In this document: positions 6,978-12,500 of the stretch, piece after piece
Layout: each line of letters begins with the position of its first letter
Numbering within the stretch: position 1 is the stretch's first letter
From: Endotrypanum monterogeii
Lineage: Eukaryota; Euglenozoa; Kinetoplastea; Trypanosomatida; Trypanosomatidae
Reading direction: 5' to 3'
Length of the DNA: 12,500 nucleotides
Assembly: GCA_000333855.2 (NCBI GenBank)
Contig: CM007343.1
Location: forward strand, 188,283-200,782
Notes under the pieces: model-generated
Database searches by the model: none
What the model was told of the DNA's origin: nothing
The model's input: only the letters and a program-made list of their open reading frames with translations
Made by a program: the position numbers and the translations under genes

Positions 6978-8831
6978 ATGGACATTCTCCATAAGATTGT
7001 GACGGTGACTTTTTCTCCTGTCACGGCAGCAGGGGAAGGCACCACCAAGTCACATTTGAAACTAGAAGAGAAAATGAAGCTGGTCTCGCGCCAACTTTTA
7101 ACTTTCTGCCTCACCATCACATACGAAAATGAGGCAAAGGATGTGTCGAAAGAGCAGATGGTAACGTCTTTTCTTTCCATGATCGGTGTCCACTCTCTGG
7201 AGACAGCGTGGTCGTACCTGTTTGGTGCCGTGCAGGTGGTGCCATTTCTTATTTGCAGAGGCGATTCGTCACCGATGCTAGAGAGAGAGGCAAGGTCTTC
7301 TCCGCTGCAAGCAGGCTCGACGCCAGCGCGACCATCCTCCTTGAAGGGGTGGCTAGGCAGTACCGGCAGCTCTTTTGTGTATGGAACGCCGCAGTTTTGG
7401 TCGAACCACCACTACACCTGGTCTTTGAGCGACGTGGCTGGAAGGGAGGTGAGCTCAACAACATCACACCTGCCGACAACGAAAGGCCTTCCCATAGCGA
7501 ACGCCTTTCCCTCGTTGATGAGTGTGCACTCGCTGCCGACAGTCACAGCGACTGCCTCGCCATCATTCACGAATAACAACAGCGACATGTCGCATAGCTG
7601 TCGTCGAAGTGAGAGTGATAATGGTGCGTACCGGGCTTCCAGCACTGGAGTTCACTGTGAAGTGATCGGGAGTGTGTCAACCGTGATGCCGGACGAAGGG
7701 TCGCCGCGGCGGTTGCCTGCGGAGGAGAGTGCAGCTGGCTATAGTTCGGCCTCAGGCTTCAAAGGGGATAATTTGCCACGTTTGTTAGAGAGCAGCTACA
7801 CAATAGAACTGATGCTTCCCGACTTTGAGGCGGCATCTGTGCGTGGGGCCGACACCGCGTTAGCCATAGTGGTTTTACTGCCGCTCTGTGCAGCTGGATG
7901 CACAGGTGCATCCGCGGCGGTAGCCGACTGCTGGCATCAGCCGTTCATATTACGTTCGGTGCTGGCGCGCAGTGTGGGTCAAACACAGGTTGAGGCGGCA
8001 TCGGCATCGGCACTGGTGTTTGGCAGTGGTCTGGTTCCAGTACAAGTGACAGAGCCGTTTCTCTGTGTCTCATCCACGTCACCTCTGAGTAACGATCGCC
8101 TTGTGCTTAACCTCTCCCTGACCAACGTGACTGCAAACGCGGCACGCTTGTATAGCGCCTCATTCGATCTAAATTCATCGTGTGTGCTGCCTGATGCCGC
8201 CGTTACTGGGGGGTCCCTTACCGGCGCCGAGGCGGGCGAGCTTCGCATCACAACGAGCCCGCTGTGGGGTGACATGCGGCCTGGTGCGAATCTATCGAGC
8301 ATGCGCACTATTGATCTCCTCACCAAGTTGGTGACGATAACGCCTGTGGTGGTGGGCGAGGAGCGGCCGCCAGTGGTGCTGTACCCTGGTGAGACGTACT
8401 CATTCCAGTTTGTGATTGAGGTACTGCCTCAGCTTTGCTACCTCCTGAACTTGCAGTCTCTCGAGTACCTTTATGAGCGCTACTATGCGGTGCCACACAA
8501 CACAGTGGGCGGGCGCGGCAGTGAGAGTACGTCCATCAGCAAGAGGGGCGACAGTGGGTCCCGCGGAGGTAGCAGCGGCAGCAGTGCGGTAGCCGCTTTT
8601 GGTCACGGGTCGATCATCACTGACTGCTATGGTAAGACAGTCACTGCCGCCGAACTGCGTGGCATCTTGTCGTACTCTTACTTGTCGCATCTGTTCGTGT
8701 ACTATGATCTTGCTCCCGGTCACACGGTGGGTGACGGTCGCTCGAGCAGACGGTCACCGCTCGGGTCTGAAGTGGCTTGTCGTACTGGATTATGCCTGCG
8801 CTACCAGGCACAGTGGTCTTTTGGTGCATGA
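6978..8831 (+). CDS. Hypothetical 617-residue protein, possibly TRAPPC13/Trs65-like
   Basis: Not securely identified. The frame extends upstream to a TTG at 6927, but 6978 is the first ATG after the splice acceptor and is used here. Residues 1-95 are ordered-looking (MDILHKIVTVTFSPV, LLTFCLTITYE, MVTSFLSMIG). Residues about 96-270 are Ser/Thr/Gly-rich and probably disordered. Residues about 271-400 are beta-rich: YTIELMLPDF, ALAIVVLLPL, LVPVQVTEPFLCVSS, then LVLNLSLTNVTANAARLYSA. Residues 451-484 hold VTITPVVVGEERPPVVLYPG, then ETYSFQFVIEVLP. A 'target-strand, then N-x-T/S turn, then YxxSxxL' pattern followed by 'L-x-P-G-x-x-x-x-x-x-F' is what I recall from the Ig-like domains of TRAPPC13/Trs65, a TRAPP vesicle-tethering subunit. 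That likeness is weak and could be chance among beta-sandwich proteins. Residues 508-540 form a Gly/Ser-rich spacer. LxVLLPLCAAGCTG at about 297-310 is hydrophobic but too short to claim a membrane span. The reading frame stays open beyond the TGA stop for about 150 bases, with no sign of homology. Confidence 0.85.
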   Translation: MDILHKIVTVTFSPVTAAGEGTTKSHLKLEEKMKLVSRQLLTFCLTITYENEAKDVSKEQMVTSFLSMIGVHSLETAWSYLFGAVQVVPFLICRGDSSPMLEREARSSPLQAGSTPARPSSLKGWLGSTGSSFVYGTPQFWSNHHYTWSLSDVAGREVSSTTSHLPTTKGLPIANAFPSLMSVHSLPTVTATASPSFTNNNSDMSHSCRRSESDNGAYRASSTGVHCEVIGSVSTVMPDEGSPRRLPAEESAAGYSSASGFKGDNLPRLLESSYTIELMLPDFEAASVRGADTALAIVVLLPLCAAGCTGASAAVADCWHQPFILRSVLARSVGQTQVEAASASALVFGSGLVPVQVTEPFLCVSSTSPLSNDRLVLNLSLTNVTANAARLYSASFDLNSSCVLPDAAVTGGSLTGAEAGELRITTSPLWGDMRPGANLSSMRTIDLLTKLVTITPVVVGEERPPVVLYPGETYSFQFVIEVLPQLCYLLNLQSLEYLYERYYAVPHNTVGGRGSESTSISKRGDSGSRGGSSGSSAVAAFGHGSIITDCYGKTVTAAELRGILSYSYLSHLFVYYDLAPGHTVGDGRSSRRSPLGSEVACRTGLCLRYQAQWSFGA

Positions 8832-9768
8832 CGGTTACTTAATTGTATAGCAGCAAGCACACATCTTGGCGTGGAGCGCTTAGGAGTCCTCTGCTCACCC
8901 CAAGGGGAAAATCTATACAGAGTTCCATCTCTCTCTACCTCCCCCCCCCCCCCTCAAAAAAAAAAAAAACACGCGAGTCCCTTCCTCACGATGAACGGCT
9001 AGAGAATGTGGAACACAAAGTGGATCAAATTGATGCAGCACTGGCGATGCCAGCTATTGGGACCTGAATGACAGTAGGGCTGGAAAGGCTCTCGACCTTA
9101 CTGACGTTGTTGTCTAGCTCAAAGTGCCGAGTAATGTGTCAGCGGGACCCGAACGTTTCTTATCCAGCCCTTTGGTGTGTCTGCCGATTGAGATGTATAC
9201 ATTGAGGTTGTGCTTATGTGAGGGGATCAGCATTGCTGCTCATTGTGCTTACCGCTGCTACGCATCGGGTGATGGGTGTGTGATGCCGCTCGGGTTAGAG
9301 ACTGGCGTTTGACCGACACGCTAGAGGGCAGTGGTTGTCCTGAAAAGAATAAGAACAGGGTTCCTGGCTGCGAATCACGCGAACGACGAAGATCCTGTGC
9401 TGCCCGAACGGTGCGAGGTAAAAAAAAAAAAAAACTGAGCGTGCCAAGGATTTCTCAGGAGGTGTCTATGAGCTTCATGATATTTTCTAGCAGGGAAGAA
9501 ACGTGTGGAACTTTTCTCGTTGCTTTATTTTGAGACTATAAAGGGGGAGGGGTGGCGTCCGAGCACGCTCTGAGGGCGTGCCAGATGGGGACGGACTCTT
9601 CAGCATGCAGATGGGGGTTACAGTGAGGTGTGCCTTCGAGGGATGGCAAGTCTGCTGTGATGACGCACACTTGCTGCCTTCTCTCTAGTACTTGGGAGCT
9701 ACTAGCTGGGCGTAGCGCTGTTGAAGCCAAAGAACTTCTTTTTTGCACTCTGCTCATTCCCAATGACT
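8832..9768. other. Gene-free stretch with homopolymer runs
   Basis: No supported gene on either strand. It contains a C13 run (8941-8953) followed almost at once by an A14 run (8956-8969), and an A15 run (9420-9434). These are typical of trypanosomatid UTR and intergenic DNA and are also places where sequencing errors gather. Open frames at 8843, 9124 and 9276 are short and have no recognisable content. The region is probably the 3' UTR of the gene ending at 8831 plus the flank of the PARN gene. Confidence 0.6.
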
Positions 9769-9787
9769 GTTTTTCCCCCTTTCCTAG
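9769..9787 (+). promoter_or_regulatory. Candidate trans-splice acceptor for the PARN gene
   Basis: A pyrimidine tract (TTTTTCCCCCTTTCCT) ends directly at the AG at 9786-9787. No ATG occurs between it and the ATG at 9924, giving a leader of about 136 bases that includes the (AC)11 run. This is a textbook-looking acceptor. Confidence 0.65.
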
Positions 9788-9860
9788 CGTCGTGGGCGCG
9801 ATCCCCTTACTTGTCGCCAAGAACGTTTTAGTTGACAGAAGCAACGTGCCATAGGTACAT

Positions 9861-9882
9861 ACACACACACACACACACACAC
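9861..9882. repeat. (AC)11 dinucleotide microsatellite in the PARN 5' UTR
   Basis: Eleven perfect AC units, between the splice acceptor at 9787 and the start codon at 9924. If the transcript is spliced there, the repeat is in the mature mRNA leader. Confidence 0.95.
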
Positions 9883-9923
9883 CAAGCAGTGTACATAGAT
9901 ATTTAAAAAGTATCCCAGACACC

Positions 9924-11729
9924 ATGCAGGTTCGTCGTGACAATTTGCCGGCGGTCTTCCCGCACTTTCAGCAATTGTTGCACACGTGCGACTTCTACGC
10001 ACTGGATGAGGAGATGACGGGCATTGGGGTTCCGGAGGTGACAGATATGATAACATTTTCTCCGTCGGAGTCGTACCACTCGAAACGGCTCGCGGCGAGC
10101 CGATATTCGATCATTCAGGTGGGTGTGTGCCTTTTCCGGCGCATACCGTCGTCATCAGCTGGTGCTGCTCCCGCTCACGCGCTGGCACCAGGAGCTCCAC
10201 AGCGGTACGCTGCGTACCCATTTAACTTTTTGCTCTTCCCGCAGTCTGCTGATGATTACACGACGGAGGAGAGCGCCGGCGACGTCGTGGTTAATCCTTC
10301 AGCGCTTGCCTTTTTGCGGCGTCATGGTATGGACTTTCAGCGGTGGGTGTACGACGGCATGGCCTTCTGCGACGCCTCGCGCGAGGCTGCGCTGCGTGCA
10401 CGGCTGGCGGCGACAGCCTCAGATTCTGAGAAGGTCACTGAGCCACTCTTCACCGATGCAGAAAAGACGTGGGTAGAGGAAGCGCGACAGACGGCGCAGG
10501 CGTTGGTGCAGCGCGTGGAGGCAGCGTGGGCGGCCGCCACGCTGGGTGCGGATCAACAGAGGGGATGCAGTGTGCCGTTCTTGGCGTCGGTGGCGGTAGA
10601 CGGTGGCAAGGAAGCGGTTCTGCCTGTCCAGGCGAGTCGAGCGGCGCGTGAGCATCTGGAACTGGAGCTCACACGGGAGTATCCGCAACTGTCGGTGCGC
10701 ACGCGGCGGGCAGGGCCAAGTGGGTACGTGGTGACGCTGGCTGTGCTGTCGCCAGAGGAGGTGTCGAAGAATACCTCCCGGGCTGCGCAGAAAGAGCGGC
10801 GTCAGCTGTTTGACACACTGGGCTTCCGACTTGTGTTTTCGGAGTTGGTGAAGAGCCGCAAACCGTCTGTCGGCCATAACTGCTTCGCCGACTGGCTTTT
10901 TCTCATGTCCGCGATGGACGGTGCCTTGCCGGAGCAACTGCCGGTGTGGAAGGCGCGTGTGCGGGAGCTGTTCCCGCAGATGTGGGACACGCGCTACCTG
11001 GCGTCGCGCCGCGATTTGTTTCCGCGTGGTCGGTTCAGCAACATTAGTCTTGGCAGTCTGCACGAGACGTACATGGGTGCGTCACCGCACTGCAGCGTTG
11101 AGCTGCCGCTGGGATTCGAGGGGTACGATCCGGTGACACTGCTGGGGCGCGGCGGCGGCAATGCGGCGCACGAGGCGGGGTACGACGCGCTGATGACAGG
11201 TACAGTGTTGCTCAACCTTCTGGGCGAGGCTGGGTATACCCTAGAGACGGCGCCATCTGACCTCCGCGACAAACTGGCGCTCTTTCGCTCTCTCTACGCC
11301 GTAGACCTGCGCAAGGAGGCAGCAGACGAGTACCTGCCGACCGAAGCGGGGGTGCTGGACCTAGAACATGCAGCGACCGTGAAGGCACATCATATTGAGT
11401 CATGCCTAGCGACGCAGGACGTGTCGGGAGTATCGCTCTATAGCGTCACAGACGGGCGGACCCTGGGTGTGCTGCCGACAGCCGCTCCCTCCGCGGAGGT
11501 GCTGGCGCGGCGTTTGAACGAGAGTTGCTCGCGCTTGCTCCGCGCTGCACCGTATGTGCCGCCGCATCAGTGCCAGTCGATGCCTGGTGCAGCAGGGAAG
11601 ACGGTGTCTGCTACGGGGTCGTTCCTATCAGGGCCTGCCCTAGGTGGGCTGCTGCCTGGAGGAGCTGCTGGCGGCTGTGGGGCGATGCGGCACACAATGC
11701 CGAGGCTCATGCGACTTCTTCGTCGGTGA
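9924..11729 (+). CDS. PARN: PARN-type poly(A)-specific 3'-5' exoribonuclease
   Basis: A 601-residue protein of the DEDDh/CAF1 nuclease family, most like PARN, which shortens poly(A) tails and trims 3' ends of small RNAs. All five catalytic positions are visible: D28 and E30 in FYALDEEMTGIG (the same numbering as human PARN), D323 in VGHNCFADWLF, H416 and D421 in AHEAGYDALMTG. The nuclease domain is split as in PARN. Residues about 171-290 are the expected R3H-like insert (helices from KTWVEEARQ, then LELELTREYPQLSVRTRR and GYVVTLAVLSPEE). Residues about 475-530 could be the RRM-like domain that follows the nuclease in human PARN, since the order and spacing fit, but the sequence likeness is slight. 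The tail (about 550-601) is Gly/Ala-rich, ending in RLMRLLRR. Compared with the human protein there are extra residues at about 75-92 (Ala/Pro-rich). Trypanosomes are known to carry several PARN paralogues, and I cannot say which this is. The ATG is the first after the splice acceptor. GC-rich codon use fits a conserved, expressed gene. Confidence 0.95.
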   Translation: MQVRRDNLPAVFPHFQQLLHTCDFYALDEEMTGIGVPEVTDMITFSPSESYHSKRLAASRYSIIQVGVCLFRRIPSSSAGAAPAHALAPGAPQRYAAYPFNFLLFPQSADDYTTEESAGDVVVNPSALAFLRRHGMDFQRWVYDGMAFCDASREAALRARLAATASDSEKVTEPLFTDAEKTWVEEARQTAQALVQRVEAAWAAATLGADQQRGCSVPFLASVAVDGGKEAVLPVQASRAAREHLELELTREYPQLSVRTRRAGPSGYVVTLAVLSPEEVSKNTSRAAQKERRQLFDTLGFRLVFSELVKSRKPSVGHNCFADWLFLMSAMDGALPEQLPVWKARVRELFPQMWDTRYLASRRDLFPRGRFSNISLGSLHETYMGASPHCSVELPLGFEGYDPVTLLGRGGGNAAHEAGYDALMTGTVLLNLLGEAGYTLETAPSDLRDKLALFRSLYAVDLRKEAADEYLPTEAGVLDLEHAATVKAHHIESCLATQDVSGVSLYSVTDGRTLGVLPTAAPSAEVLARRLNESCSRLLRAAPYVPPHQCQSMPGAAGKTVSATGSFLSGPALGGLLPGGAAGGCGAMRHTMPRLMRLLRR

Positions 11730-12151
11730 GGCATCGCCGTCCTTCCCCCTCATGCCCGGATGTGGGGAAAAGGGCGTTGCAGGGGAAAACGGCAAGAGCA
11801 TTAGTAGCAACAGAGCAGACCTATATCAATAGATGACGAGCGCCAACTTCCGTCGGGTGGAGTGTACCTGGGCCGTACCTGGGACAGCGGGTGCAATAAT
11901 TATTGGTTGTCAAACATCTAAGGGAAACACGCCAGCGTGCATTGTGTCACGGGGATTCATCTAGCGATAGCGAACGCTTATGCCCCTCGCCGCCTTACCC
12001 TGGCTGCCCCCCCCCCCCCCCCCCACCCCGATGCCCGAGGAAGCCCCCCCCCCTCCGACCCCCTAATGGCCCAGACGGCTACTCCTCCCCATCTTCTCTG
12101 TTGTCCCTCCTTTTAAAACACTCCCTCAAAGGCGTTACTCACGTTAACGCC
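11730..12151. other. PARN 3' flank with C-rich low-complexity sequence
   Basis: No gene is supported. After the PARN stop the sequence becomes low in complexity, with C18 at 12007-12024 and C10 at 12044-12053, just before the tRNA cluster. A Pro-rich frame at 11903-12166 comes only from these C runs and overlaps the tRNA, so it is not called. Confidence 0.6.
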
Positions 12152-12225
12152 GCTCCCGTGGTCTAGTTGGTTAGGACGCTGGTCTTATGAACCGGATATC
12201 GCGGGTTCGAGCCCCGCCGGGAGCA
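12152..12225 (+). tRNA. tRNA-Ile (anticodon UAU)
   Basis: A 74-base cloverleaf including the discriminator A. The acceptor stem is seven pairs (GCTCCCG with CGGGAGC). The D arm is GTCT/GGAC and the anticodon arm is CTGGT/ACCGG around the loop CTTATGA, which gives TAT (reads AUA). The T arm is GCGGG/CCCGC around TTCGAGC. A-box (TGGTCTAGTTGG) and B-box (GGTTCGAGCC) sequences are intact, and a T5 run (12231-12235) follows for pol III termination. Position 37 is G, where tRNAs that read ANN codons normally have A. No intron. The CCA end is not encoded, as expected in eukaryotes. Confidence 0.92.
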
Positions 12226-12230
12226 CATTC

Positions 12231-12235
12231 TTTTT
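12231..12235 (+). terminator. Pol III T-run after tRNA-Ile
   Basis: Five T residues, five bases after the discriminator base of tRNA-Ile. This is the usual pol III termination signal. Confidence 0.75.
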
Positions 12236-12271
12236 CGCGTCACGAACGACAGACGACGTTCTCATGCCGGG

Positions 12272-12277
12272 AAAAAA
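12272..12277 (-). terminator. Pol III T-run after tRNA-Val
   Basis: Six A residues on the + strand, so a T6 run on the - strand, directly after the discriminator base of tRNA-Val. Confidence 0.8.
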
Positions 12278-12350
12278 TACGCGGGGCGGGGTTCGAACCC
12301 GCGACGTTCTGCGTGTAAAGCAGACATCATAACCACTAGATCACCCACGC
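12278..12350 (-). tRNA. tRNA-Val (anticodon UAC)
   Basis: A 73-base cloverleaf on the - strand with discriminator A. The anticodon arm is TCTGC/GCAGA around TTTACAC, giving TAC (reads GUA). This arm is the same as I recall for human tRNA-Val(UAC). The T arm is GCGGG/CCCGC around TTCGAAC. The acceptor stem GCGTGGG pairs with CCCGCGT, so the first pair is G1-U72 and the fourth is U4-G69, both wobble. The D stem pairs at three of four positions (T13-T22 unpaired). No intron. Confidence 0.9.
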
Positions 12351-12404
12351 CACGCAGCATGCATAGGTAGCTGTGACCCCCTAGATCCATTATTTCACAA
12401 CACT

Positions 12405-12409
12405 AAAAA
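12405..12409 (-). terminator. Pol III T-run after tRNA-Gln
   Basis: Five A residues on the + strand, so a T5 run on the - strand, two bases after the 3' end of tRNA-Gln. Confidence 0.75.
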
Positions 12410-12410
12410 G

Positions 12411-12482
12411 TGGTCCTACCAGGATTCGAACCTGGGTTTTCGGATTCAAAGTCCGAAGTGATAACCGCTACACTATAGGACC
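12411..12482 (-). tRNA. tRNA-Gln (anticodon UUG)
   Basis: A 72-base cloverleaf on the - strand with discriminator A. The acceptor stem is perfect (GGTCCTA with TAGGACC). The D arm is GTGT/TCAC with one wobble, and the anticodon arm is TCGGA/TCCGA around CTTTGAA, giving TTG (reads CAA). The variable loop is four bases (AAAC). The T arm is CCAGG/CCTGG around TTCGAAT. No intron. It is divergent to tRNA-Ile and on the same strand as tRNA-Val, and the three lie within about 330 bases. Confidence 0.95.
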
Positions 12483-12500
12483 CTCTTTCGGGTCCTTAAT

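Noticed and set aside
9536..9943. A 135-codon - strand frame including a Val/Cys repeat
   Set aside because: The repeat is only the (AC)11 microsatellite read backwards, and the frame overlaps the PARN leader and start.
1..12500. A CRISPR array, a bacterial operon or a phage region
   Set aside because: No regularly spaced direct repeats, ribosome binding sites or phage genes are seen, and gene layout and tRNAs are eukaryotic.

Overview
The window looks like nuclear DNA of a trypanosomatid (kinetoplastid protist), most probably from the Leishmania/Leptomonas/Crithidia side of the group. This is an inference. All four protein-coding genes are intronless and on the + strand, and they are separated by long non-coding stretches. 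Each gene start is preceded by a pyrimidine tract and an AG, as expected for spliced-leader trans-splicing of a polycistronic transcript. The three tRNAs are of eukaryotic type with internal A and B boxes and pol III T-runs. No standard bacterial, phage or viral gene is seen.

Layout. 1-948: non-coding, with a (TA)n microsatellite and an (ACATAY)n tract before the first start codon. 949-2340: a Gfo/Idh/MocA-family NAD(P)-dependent oxidoreductase, resembling the uncharacterised plant oxidoreductases of the At4g09670 type. About 2500-2791: an abnormal GC-rich block with essentially no T on the + strand. About 2775-3785: a decayed second member of the same oxidoreductase family (in-frame stops, frameshifts, lost active-site lysine), not reported as a gene by a simple ORF search. 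3786-5061: gene-free. 5062-6165: an unrecognised 367-residue protein. 6978-8831: a 617-residue protein with beta-rich, Ig-like-looking segments, faintly like TRAPPC13/Trs65. 9924-11729: a PARN-type poly(A)-specific 3' exoribonuclease with all DEDDh catalytic residues. 12152-12482: a tRNA cluster, Ile(UAU) on +, then Val(UAC) and Gln(UUG) on -. The run of + strand genes ends at this cluster, which may mark the end of a polycistronic unit.

How the genes work together: neighbours in a trypanosomatid polycistron are usually functionally unrelated, and nothing here suggests a pathway. The two oxidoreductase copies are the only related pair. The ATG-started coding frames (949, 5062, 6978, 9924) were chosen because each is the first ATG after a plausible splice acceptor. 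Longer frames at 5059 and 6927 begin with GTG and TTG and are not used.

I did not find a convincing new multi-gene system. The items most worth a second look are the oxidoreductase pseudogene, the T-free block beside it, the divergent 617-residue protein, and sequence peculiarities in the tRNAs.
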